A program made the position numbers and the translations under genes. The notes below the pieces were generated by a model. The model was not told the origin of the DNA, ran no database searches, and saw only the letters and a program-made list of their open reading frames with translations. Below, piece by piece: positions 11,784 through 23,937 of a DNA stretch of 64,000 bases. Source of the DNA: Phymorhynchus buccinoides (taxonomy: Eukaryota > Mollusca > Gastropoda > Neogastropoda > Raphitomidae); contig CM065691.1 of NCBI GenBank assembly GCA_017654935.2, forward strand, positions 23,952,115 to 24,016,114, given 5' to 3'. Position 1 is the stretch's first letter; each line of letters begins with the position of its first letter.

Positions 11784-12273
11784 AAGGTGGTACACTATGT
11801 TTTTTGGGGGACAATTTTTGTTCATATTTTTTCTCAGGATCTAATAAAGATATCTAGTAATCTACATGAAATTTTGCACACCTAAAAAAAATTTCACACG
11901 AAATCTTAGCCCCTCAACAGCGCTTGATTCAAGTACTGCATGGTGAAGCTGATCATTTGTCCACTTTCCTCAGACATCAAAGAGTGCAACAAAACATAAA
12001 AAATAGCATGTCTGAGTTGTTAATTCGCGTTCTTTGTCTCAAGTGAGATCCTGTGAATTTTTTACAACTGTTTGATGAGACAAAGAACACAATGTTTTAA
12101 AAAGTGGACTCCATACTTTCATAGCACCTTCACACAGTCTTCAAATTTGGCATATAGGGTCAGGGTAATGTTCTGTATTACTGTGCAAAATGTCATGTAG
12201 ATATCTTTATTAGATCCTGAGAAACAAAAATGAACAAACATTGCCCCCCAAAAAAAACACGTAGTGTGTCACA
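11784..12273. mobile_element. Fold-back MITE with arms of about 90 bp
   Basis: ggtggtacactatgtttttt ... gatctaataaagatatctag on the left is inverted at 12180-12273 (agatatctttattagatcct ... gtgtgtcacatc). The unique loop is about 290 bp. Target site not clear. Confidence 0.7.
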
Positions 12274-12325
12274 TCATGATCCACTGACATGAAGCAAACA
12301 ACAAAAACAGGAAAGCAACACAAAC

Positions 12326-12660
12326 CAGCCGCCGTTGTGTAGTGGTTAGCATTGTGGACTACTGGCTGGGAGGTCACGGGTTCGAATCCCACTCAATGCT
12401 GGCTCCGCGACTAAAAGAATAGTGTCATCAGTAGGGGGCTTAGTAGGTGGTGTCCTGAACAGGCTCCACTGAACTCCACCGAAGTGACTCAGCAGCAGTG
12501 CAGTGTCTCCTCGGTTGGTTGCCTCCTGACGGCCTAACATAGATTCGCTTCCCTTGGATGGACTGCTAGTATCGGATTCTGTGACCTCAACAAGCAGGTG
12601 TGTGGCTGCGAATTGGGATTCGGAATGAGCGGCGTGGGAGCAACAAAAGAAAAAAGGAAA
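12326..12660 (+). mobile_element. tRNA-derived SINE family 2
   Basis: The head has a polymerase III A box (tgtagtggttagc) and B box (ggttcgaatcc) at tRNA-like spacing. It continues with ggtggtgtcctgaacagg and ttcggaatgagcggcgtggg; a degraded relative is at about 30000-30200. It is not a functional tRNA because the acceptor stem does not pair. Confidence 0.65.
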
Positions 12661-12937
12661 GCAACACAAACACTCACCAAACGAGGGCTGTCCCGTGCTT
12701 GATAGGTAAAATCCAGCGCAACGCCCGTTGGACCTACACCCAAGGTCAAGGCCAAAAGGTGATCGGGTGGAACCACATGACCTGAACAAAGACCCAACGA
12801 AACAAAAATAGTGTGGAAGAGCCACAACTTACACAAAATCGCTTGTAATAAAAAAAAAAAAATAAAAATTAATAAAAGCTTGTGAAAAAATTACTTTGGC
12901 ATGGTCTCAAATCTCCCTAACAGTAATAGCCAACAAC

Positions 12938-12957
12938 ACCCCCCCCCCCCCCCCCCA
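12938..12957 (+). repeat. Poly-C tract
   Basis: Nineteen C in a row in the intron after exon 20, the complement of a G tract on the transcribed strand. Confidence 0.9.
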
Positions 12958-13316
12958 ATCAGGTTAAATGGAAGCAGGAATCCAGAAAACGTAGAGATTA
13001 ACTTAAAGTGTACTTACACAATAGACCTCTAGATTTACCCCTTTTTCTTTTAAAATCCCAAAGGGTGAGATGGCGCATTAAAATGACGATTTGTGTGTTA
13101 ACACAGTCATTACGTTACTTTTTTTTAGCAAGCTATCAACGTTGCACGTATTTCGATCGTCGTCCTGACAACTTTGCATGTAGACAATTCCACACGTTCA
13201 GCTTAAGTTTTTGTATGTGTGGTTGTAAGTTACTATAGCGTCGACATTGCAATTAAAAAAAGATAACGGTGAGGGATGTTCAAACATCCCCAATGACAAA
13301 AAAAAAGGAAACTTAC

Positions 13317-13389
13317 CACATGAAAATTCCAGAATCCTCTCAGGGCCCATGCCGGCAGCATAGAACAACTGCTCTTTGAATTCAGAGAT
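13317..13389 (-). CDS. DDX11: DDX11 exon 20 (last one found)
   Basis: Encodes [25 protein letters not shown], matching vertebrate PVSDFRQQLLACAG...EFSCG. Acceptor CACCGTTTCAG, donor TGTG|GTAAGT, phase 1 out, so a further exon (the HVIPPDNI region) is required. None is recognisable between 1 and 13316. Confidence 0.92.
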
Positions 13390-15658
13390 CTGAAACGGTG
13401 CACAGGTCAACAGAAAACTGAACGTTTTTACGACACACAGTTCAACTTAACTGAATAACATAGTAAACTACTACAGAAATTCGCACATGCACGCACGTGC
13501 ACACACACACACAACACACACTGTTCACCTACAAAAATTAAACATACAGTTCAAAATTTAAAGTAACTGAAACAACAAACAGTTCGTCTTTAAGCAAAAA
13601 CAGCACACAGTTCAAACTGAACTGAAATAACATAAAGCTCAACATAAAAAAAATATATAACACAGCACAGTTCATCATAAGACAGTTAAAGTTACAACAC
13701 AAAAATGCAACTACTGAGATGCACGCTTTCATGAATGTTCATGAACATAAGCAAGCACACAGGAAAAATGGAGAGACATATGTAAATGCATGCACTCATA
13801 GTGCACACACACGGACTGGCACACAGAGACACACACACACACACACAGGGTGAAACACACACACAAGCATACAGTGAAACACACACACAAATGCACAACT
13901 AACCAGCTCCAGCTACAATGACAGCTCTAGCCTCCTGCAGGACACACACACACCTACCTACACACACACACACCAACTGACCGGCTGCATGTTGCCTCCA
14001 GCTACAATGACAGCTCTAGCCTCCTGCAAGACACACACACACACACACACACAACTAACCAGCTGCATAGTGCCTCCAGCTACAATGACAGCTCTAGCCT
14101 CCTGCAAGACACACACACACACACAACTAACCAGCTGCATAGTGCCTCCAGCTACAATGACAGCTCTAGCCTCCTGCAAGACACACACACACACACACAA
14201 CTAACCAGCTGCATAGTGCCTCCAGCTACAATGACAGCTCTAGCCTCCTGCAAGACACACACAACTAACCAGCTGCATAGTGCCTCCAGCTACAATGACA
14301 GCTCTAGCCTCCTGCAAGACACACACAACTAACCAGCTGCATAGTGCCTCCAGCTACAATGACAGCTCTAGCCTCCTGCAAGACACACACACACACACAC
14401 AACTAACCAGCTGCATAGTGCCTCCAGCTACAATGACAGCTCTAGCCTCCTGCAAGACACACACACACACAACTAACCAGCTGCATAGTGCCTCCAGCTA
14501 CAATGACAGCTCTAGCCTCCTGCAAGACACACACACACACACACAACTAACCAGCTGCATAGTGCCTCCAGCTACAATGACAGCTCTAGCCTCCTGCAAG
14601 ACACACACACACACACAACTAACCAGCTGCATAGTGCCTCCAGCTACAATGACAGCTCTAGCCTCCTGCAAGACACACACAACTAACCAGCTGCATAGTG
14701 CCTCCAGCTACAATGACAGCTCTAGCCTCCTGCAAGACACACACACACAAACACACAACTAACCAGCTGCATGGTGCCTCCAGCTACAATGACAGCTCTA
14801 GCCTCCTGCAGGACACACACACACACACACACACACAAACTGACCGGCTGCATGGTGCCCCCAGCTACAATGACAGCTCTAGCCTCCTGCAGGACATCAG
14901 CAAAGTGAACGGCTGGATTCAGCAACAGGAACTTGATGCTGCTGCGACTCAGCAGCGCTGACAAACACAACGATAGGAAGCAAAGAATTAACCCTTACGC
15001 ATCCATTCGTTAAAACCAGCAAAAGAAAATGCTCCCTCATTTTGTTGATATTTACAGTGTGGTCAGTAAGTTTGAATATTTTTAACTCATGTTTGTCTCA
15101 GACTTTATTTTCTCAACCAGCAACCTGGGCATTCAGGTCTTTTTCAACACTTTATTTTCTCAAAGCAGTTTTGAATCTTGCAAAGTTTAAACCAAGAGTT
15201 TGGGATCCATGTTACCTATCCAGATTTTTTTTTTATATAAAAAGCTTTGGAAAGGACTTTTGTTGTAGGTTTCCAGTATTTGTAAGAACCCAGCTGAAAA
15301 TTAGTTATTCTTACATTGATATAACACCTGGTTATCCTTAAGTTACACAAGCCATTTGTAGTCTGGATGGCTGAAATGCATAGTCTTGGTGATAAATGTG
15401 TAGTACTATTCATTAAAAACCATCAAGCACAACTGACTGAAAACGTGTACCAGTCAAGAATGTTGAAGTGCACTATTATCAGTTTTTGAAAGTGTATCAG
15501 AGGTCCAAATTGAATTTTACTCGTAAAGCATAGAATAACTAGGTCTGCATTGTGTCAGTAGTAATAATAATAAATAGCATTTGTAAAGCGCAGTATCTTG
15601 CAATGCAACTCTATGCGCTTACATTCACCATTCATTCTGACTTTCAACAACACGTGCA

Positions 15659-15705
<47 letters not shown>

Positions 15706-18700
15706 GGTACACACACACACACACAGAGGCAACTTCCACCAATGAAGCTCACAAAGCACAGTAACAGGGAACTACTGAACGGAATATGCTTTCTTGAAGA
15801 AGAACGTTTCAAGTCGTGACTTGAAAGCAGAGAGAGTGGTCTGGTAACAAATGTTTTCAGGGGGAGAGTTCCAAATGGTGGGCACACTGAAACTATTTGC
15901 CCTCTCACGAACAGAGCGTAAACGCTTGGGAACACTAAGGAGTTTCTGCAAGGATGAGCGGAGAGTAATTACCGTAATTTTCGGACTATAAGGCGATATT
16001 TTCTTCTCCAATTTCAACCTATGCGCCTAATAAACGAGGACGCCCTATTAGTGAACAAAATCGTGAGAAGAGAGGCTACGATTGTCATGCTCAGTACAGT
16101 ATACTGTGAGTCTAGACATCAAAAGTGGTCATGAGTCACCGATACGACAAATACTCACGTTAAAATACTTCAAAATCCCTATTATCGTCCGATATACCGT
16201 CAAACAGATGCCATAACCCTTAGTTGCATGTAAAAAGCATCGTTGTACAGCTTAAAATATCATAATTTTACCAGTTTTCGTGAAGAAAATCCAAACACAA
16301 CAACAGGAAGTAGCACAAACAGAAGTTCGATTATTTGAAAGGGGAGCCAACTCTCGTTTATGACAGCAGTAATGGCGGTTGGCAAGCATTTACCGGATGC
16401 GCACAGGCTTAAAAGTTTGACTTTCTTTTGTGAGGTGTGCATCGCCTTATAAACGAGGGCGCCTTTTTCTTTACGTTTTTCAGATTTTTCTTGAAAATTG
16501 CCCTATTCGCCTTGTACACACAAGCGCCTAATGGTCCGAAAAATACAGTACAGAAAGAAAGCACAGACAATCCCTTACTCTGTTTGCTGAGCACCACACG
16601 TCCATCCTCATTGGCTGTGGTGAGGGCCGCCAGGAACCCTTCGATGTGCATCAGCGGGGAGTTGAACACCGGGGCTGAGCCCCCCTCCGCCCGCCCCCCA
16701 CTGTCTGCAACACACGAAGGACTGCACCCATTACGCTAAAGGGCAGAGCACATGATGCACTGCACTGTGACCCATAACAGCAACAATCGAATTATAGCAA
16801 AAACATCCGTCTTCCAAGGAGCTTGAAAGAAAAGTGAACTCACTGCATAAACAGGAAGAACCTAAGCATGTTTGGGAGTTGGGGTGATAAGACACACAGT
16901 AAATTTCTGTCTTCCAAGCTGATCTTAGACAAATATGCACTTGTAGTGGAATGGTAAGGATGATAGAATAGATAATCGAATTATAGCAAAAACATAGCCC
17001 CCACACTGTCTGCAACACATGGAGGACTGCACCCATTACGCTAAAAGGTAGAACGCATGATGCACTGCACTGTGACCCATAACAGCAAAAATAGAATCAT
17101 AGCAAAAACATAGCACACACACACCCCACTGTCTGCAACACACACGGGGAAGGACTGCACCCTTTACGCTAAAAAGTAGAACACATGATGCACTGTATAG
17201 TTATCCTTAGCAGAAGTTAATGGACAAACTAGATTTTTTTAAGAAATCGTGAAGATGCAAATACTAAAAATAGAACACATGATAACTGCATGGACCCATA
17301 GCAATTATCGAATCATAGCAAAAAATAGCCCCCCCCCCCCCCTCCCCACTGTCTGCAACACACGGGGAAGGACTGCACCCATTATGCTAAAAAGTAGAAC
17401 ACATGATGCACTGCATTGTCATTCTCAGCAGAAGTTAATGGTCAAACAATAGATTTTCATAAGAAATCATGAGATGAAATACTAATCAAAATGATTACTG
17501 AGTCTTATAATAGGATTATCCGTGTAAGACATTTTTGTTCGATACTATTCCAAAGCCAAACAGAAACCAATTCAGCACCTGGTTGTTTTTCTGGGGTAGC
17601 AGAAGTTGACGTCTGTGACTTGCCAATGGTCTGTAAGAACTGGGACAGTCCACTAGTTGCCGTCTGCTTTGGGGTTTTCTCCTGAGCTAAAAAAAAGTTA
17701 TATATCGTTAAAAACAAGCAAATTAAAAAAGAAAAAAAATATAAAACTAATCTGGATGTGAATATCTCTGTAATCTTGCATCTTTAAATTAAGAGATTAA
17801 TCCTCTTCCCTCCCTCCTTCATACACCCCGCCTCCCCACACACACTCCAGCTGCTTTGTTTTTAGACCTGGGCATTTTTCTCATTTTTCCTTTCTCACAA
17901 TTACTCCAAAAGAATGGGCCCTAGGGTGGAAGGCTAAAACGTGCATCTGATGTAATGGGTTTCAAGCCAGTGCCTCATTAAAACGCAGCACATTTTTCAA
18001 CTGATGCAGTTTTTCAATACATGCTCAAAAATCATAAAAAAGAGACCATCTAAAATATCTAGGTAGCCCCTTCACAAATGACATGTGCCCAATGACATAA
18101 GTTGTGTGTGTGACGTCTTGTCAGGATCAGGATCAGGATCAGTACGTCGCAGGTGCCAATACTGGCAATAGTCGCGACGGAACTACTACTACTGTCCTTG
18201 TCAGTTCCCAAAAAAGTCTTGATTAAAGACGACCATTTTACAAACAGCCATGATTTTTCTGTTTGTTTGTTTGTTGTTTTTCTTTAGTCAAAAGTCAAGT
18301 CACAAGTCACACAATTTATTGTCCAAAAAACATGGATATACATCTGTGGTGGCACGTGAAACATAAACAGTGAATAAATAAGATCACAGCTCAAATATTA
18401 AAATAGAACATTCACGCAACTGAACCCAAGCGCACACAAACCGCAGCACACACACCCATACACACTCCCTCCACCGCCCCCCTCACGCATAAGAGAGAGA
18501 GGGCACAGAAAGAGAGAGACAAAGCCTTAAGTGAAAATGACACACACACACATACATAAGCGCAGCGTTTCATCTGATAATATACACAATAGATAAAACA
18601 AAAGCTTTTACGTTATTTTTTATTCTTATTCAAATAGCGCTGATTTTGACCCCTTGATTTCTAAGAACGAATCAACACGGGGAGCAGACAGGCAGAGCAT

Positions 18701-20114
18701 AGGGTGGGTTACGCGCCCATTGGACAATGCATGACACAGGGGTAACAGAATTCAACAAAGTATGGGCGCATTGTACACTTTGGACAATCCACAACCAACA
18801 ACAGGCATCAGAGAAAGAGTGAAAAAGGAAGATTCCACACATGTAATGCGTGACTGCAACGTGAATGACCCAGGTTCGAATCCCGGCATCGCCCTTTCTT
18901 TCTAGTTTGACAGGAAAATCGAACTGAAAGTCCAGTCTTTCGGATGGGGACTTAAAGCTAGTCTGACCCGTGCACTTTACATACGCAAAAATCCCACGGC
19001 AGTTGAAAGTCGGTAAGAGCAGGGAGAAATCCTGCTGCCAGTATGGCCAAATTGATAGCTAGGTTTTCCAAGTGTGTCCACACACCCTCCTCACCCTGTG
19101 CCCCCCCCTCCCCCCAATTTTTATTTATTTTTTAAATTGGGTAGGCACTGCACTTGCGTCAACACGCTCTCCGGGGGAGAGCAGCCCGAAGGTCACAGAG
19201 ATAAGTCTCTGTGACTAGATAATACCAAAAATAAATACATGTTGTCCTTACCTGGAACCACTTCGGACACTTGGTACTTCTCCACAAACCCGTTGAGCTG
19301 TAAAAGGCAAGTCACTCCATTCAACACCTGACATCAGCTCATGGATATCTTGTACAAATTATGTTCACGGCACATTAACCCTTTCGCTGCCAGCCATTTT
19401 TCAGCCAAAAAATACCATTAAACTTAACTGAGAAGAGAAGAAAAAAAAACCTGCAATATTGGGAATTCCTCTGTGACATATTTAACATTAGGCCTGTCCT
19501 TACCTCCCCAAAATAAAGAAAATAGGGTCTTTGGATAACAGGCCCTGGTTTGATGCATTTTTAGTGACATGGGTGTTAAACCATTGTGGTGCATAAATGC
19601 GACATTGGCGGTGAAAGGGTTAATTCCCCACATTCTGACTGCTTTTAGTTTTCCCCACAGAACTAACCTGAAAGCAGGAGCACCCATGTATTTATAACTT
19701 GGACCAAGAACTTGTCGCAAGTTCTTCCCCTGGCCTTCACAGAGGCAAGTTCTTTTCCCAACAACTTTGGTAAAGGTTAGGAAAAGACCTTACAAGTACT
19801 GAACTACAACAAAAGAAGGGATTTGAATTGGGTTATGCTGCTGGTGAGTGCTAAAAATAGGCATGAACTACATAACTTGAAATGTGGTGCTGTGCTTGTA
19901 CTTTTTATGACCACTACAGGATTTCATGTACCAATCTTTATTTACAAAATTTTTAAACGATTTTAAACGATTTAATTCAACAATAAGCTAAAAGAACTTT
20001 TCTATACGTAGAGATGTTGCAATAATAGGTTCAATGAAGTTTCTTGTCCGTGTGGATGGTTTGTTTGTTAGACAAATAAAACTGAAAAGGTGACTTACCC
20101 CTTTAAAATCACAC

Positions 20115-20163
<49 letters not shown>

Positions 20164-22647
20164 AACAAAAACCCAGCTCGATGGCTTGGAGTCAAAACGG
20201 ACTATCTTTAGATAGTCCATTGACATATTATTGAACTTATTATGAAAATTACTAATAACTTGTATCAAAAAAAGACTGCAGAAATATGAAAAGCATAACC
20301 CCCTTTTTATATTTCTGCAGTTATTGCTGCTATGAATGCAATGGTATCGAAGACCCAAATATGAAAAATTTCAATATGAGAGAAAACAACAATAAGTTTA
20401 CAATGGTTGGCATTTTTCAATAGGGAGTCAAGAAAACAACTTGGGCAGTGATGGTAGGCACTCACTGTCTCTCTCTCTTTCTTTATCCCCAACTAATAAT
20501 ATAGACAATTAGCCCCACACGAGCGTCATTTCATCCATAAGTCTCTCATTGTAAATAGCCAAATACCTAGAGTAGAAACAGGTCTGCGGGCTGGTGGGGA
20601 ACGCGCATACCCCACCTTGAATAGTAGTAGAGAAACACGTCATGCTTGCGTCATTTTAAGAAGTCTGCAACCCCCCTTGTCTATCCACCCTGAACTTGAT
20701 AAAGCGATAAAAACCGTGTACGAGGCAAAGCTATACCAAGCTACTGCATTTTTTTTTTTAAGCTGTAACTTTTCAGCTGCAAACTAAGTGTAAATGCCCA
20801 TTTATACTCTACATGAAAGTGATAAAAAAAATGTGTACGATGCAAAGCAATACCAAAGTACTGCATTTAGAAAAGCTGTAACTTTTCAGTGTTTCAGTGT
20901 TGCCCATATATACCCATTGTTGAAAATTATAACAGCAAACATTGATTCTAATGTCAACTCAATGGATACTCTTTACACATCTGTATTGTTAAAAATTCGG
21001 GACATTCCTGGTGTTGCATTGCCTCCGGGCATTGCCTCCAGGATGGTTCCCGCCATCTTTATATCTACTAATGTCCCATATGTGTCTGTTCCAGACCGGA
21101 GGACGTTAAGCGGAATTTCATCAATGTCAACTCAAATAAAATAGGAAATGCGAGACAAAATAAAATAACAGCATGCTTGCAATGGTGACGATCAACTGTC
21201 ATGGCAAAAGAAGGAAGGAAAGAAGAAAGACTAAAAGAGAGATGAAGAATTAAAAAAAAGATATAAAGGATCAAAAGAAAGGAGAAAGAGGATACCTTCT
21301 TGCTGATCTGGCTGCGCTGGCAGTAGCGCAAGATTTTGAACAAATTCAGGTTGTCCACTTGAGCCGTGAACAAGAAGTCGTTGATGGTCAGCAGGCGAAC
21401 GTCTGTACACACACAGGTGAAAAACATAATAGCTACAGCTAAATAACAGGTCATAAGTCATAAGTTTCTTTATTGTCCATTGGCATTGTACAACGCACAT
21501 GGAAACCTGTGTTCCAACGTGTAAAATAAGATGAGATATATCAGAATAAAAATTTTAAATAAAAATATGAAACATAAATTTACATTAAAACAAATATGCA
21601 ACTCTCACACCACACCCAATCATTCATCCGCTCTCCGCTCTCTTGCTCACTCATCATGCAACCCACCACCATTTCCGCCATCATTTTTAACCCTTTCTTT
21701 TCTTTTTTCCTTCCTTTCCTTTTTTCATTGTTCCTTTTCTTTTTTTTCTTTTTCTTTTTTTAGGTAGGCTTTTTTCCCCGCTCTCTTTCATCCTATTGTT
21801 TGTGTGGCTGACTAAGATGGACATTTCCAAGAGCCTTAAGTGTTGTTTGATACAAAAATGTCTGGGTTTCTGTGTGACCTAGTGTTTGGTGTACTGACAC
21901 ATCATACTGTGTGAAGCTGGTGCATGTGTGGGAGCGAGAGAGTGTTCATAGGTTTATAGCATAATTGCCTACATTGGTCAGTTCTGTTAGCAGTTACAAA
22001 AGAATCCCAGAGAGTCTTTACCAATGGTCAAAAGCTTGGACAAAAAAGTTATGATTCTTCTTCTTCTACGTTCCCAGGCCATAACAATATGACCATAATG
22101 GGTAAGGTACGTAGGTGTCCGGTTTTCATTTTTCACTGGTCTCCCTGCTGCGTACAGCCGACACATTCTGATTTCAGAGGAGCTCAAAGGAGAAAAGTTA
22201 TTTGGAATTAATTTTTTTTTTTTTAAAGGCAGGAGAACGAGCCAATAAGTCAGAAAGATAGTACAGGACAGAAAGCAAAGGAAAAAGGCAGAGTCAAAGA
22301 GAGTGGCAGATTAGAGGAAGTTAATAATAATAATAATAATAATAGGCACTTATATAGCGCACATATCTAGAAAATTCTATTCATGGCGCTTTACAAAGAA
22401 ATAAAACTATAAACATTCACACACACACACATTCACACACACACACAAAGAAAGACGATGAAGGGGAGAGGGTGGGAAGGGGGGTGACGCGGGGGGGGGG
22501 GGGGGGGCGTCACACACACATACACGCTACATGCACACACACACATACACACACACGCGCGCAAGCACGCACACACACACACACAAACAAAACACACACA
22601 CACACACACCACTCAATTTCCATACGGCACAATCAACACACACACTG

Positions 22648-22684
<37 letters not shown>

Positions 22685-23456
22685 TGCACGCACATGCACG
22701 CGCACACGCACACGCACGCGCAAACACAAAACACACAACACCACTCAATGTCCATACTGCACAATCAACCTATGCATGTCAGCTACAACTTAGAAAAGAG
22801 ATGAGTTTTTAGACCGGCCTTGAACGCGTCCAGAGAGTCGGAGTGTCTGAGAGACAGGGGTAAGTTGTTCCACACAGATGGAGCCTGGAACGAAAAGGAC
22901 CTTTCACCATAGGTTTTGGTTTTGACAGTGGCTGGTTGCAGGAGGCGAGTGTCAGAGGAAGAGCGGAGGACACGAGAAGGTGTGTAGAGGTGAAGTAGGT
23001 CAAGCACGAAACTTCCAGAAGGTGGGGGAACTATTTTTACGAATAGGCTAGGAGCCTGTCATGGCTAAAGACAATCCCCGCATAACTATGCATAGCATAA
23101 CATTTTGATGTAGCTTTGGTGTTCTAGCCTATGTCAAGACGATTCTTTTTTTTTTAAAGGCAGGAGAATGGGACAATAAGTCAGAAAATAGTGGATGATA
23201 GTAAGAAATGGAAAAGGCAGAGCCAAAGAGAGTGACAGATTAGAAAAAGTTGCTGGCACAGAACTTCCAGGAGGTGGGTGAACTATTTGTACTGAAAGTA
23301 AAAGATCCCCTGATAATCCCACGGGGGAATTAGTATTATAAAAAGCAAACCAAAACAAAAAAAACCGCTAATCACTACAGACAACTTACCTGTGGTACCT
23401 GTGTTCTGCTGATCAGCTGGGATATCTGTCTTACCTGGAAAACACACACCAATCAT

Positions 23457-23508
<52 letters not shown>

Positions 23509-23674
23509 TTGTGTGATTGTGTGTGCGCGCGTGTGTGTGTGTGCACGCGTGTGTGCGTGCGTGTGTGTGCTTGCGCATGTATGAAATTGTGTGTGTGCGT
23601 GCGTGTGTGTGTGAGTGCCCAGTCAAGTCAAGTCAAAATCATCTTTATTGAGGGTTAAAGAATAAGCTGACAAA

Positions 23675-23712
<38 letters not shown>

Positions 23713-23894
23713 ATGTCCTTGAGGGTGCATGCAATTGTTGTTTCAATCTGTTCTCACCTCTTCTCTGAACCAGAATTAAAGATTAAGATTTAACAACAGA
23801 CAGCAATGTTGATTTTGCAAAACTGTTGTTCCTCACGACAAGATGGCCTTTCCTGAAGAATGTTTCTGTCAAACAATAAAAAAGAGAGAGAGAG

Positions 23895-23937
<43 letters not shown>

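Noticed and set aside
12326..12400. Functional tRNA gene
   Set aside because: A and B boxes are present but the acceptor and anticodon stems do not pair properly, and SINE-type sequence follows.
21284..21295. U12-type intron after exon 15 (donor GTATCCTC)
   Set aside because: The donor is close to the minor-spliceosome consensus, but the matching acceptor at 19298 lacks the TCCTTAAC branch motif; treated as an ordinary intron.
22472..22812. THTHTH-rich frames at this and other CA tracts
   Set aside because: They are translations of dinucleotide repeats (also at 15552, 37991, 38020, 23461); no evidence of coding.
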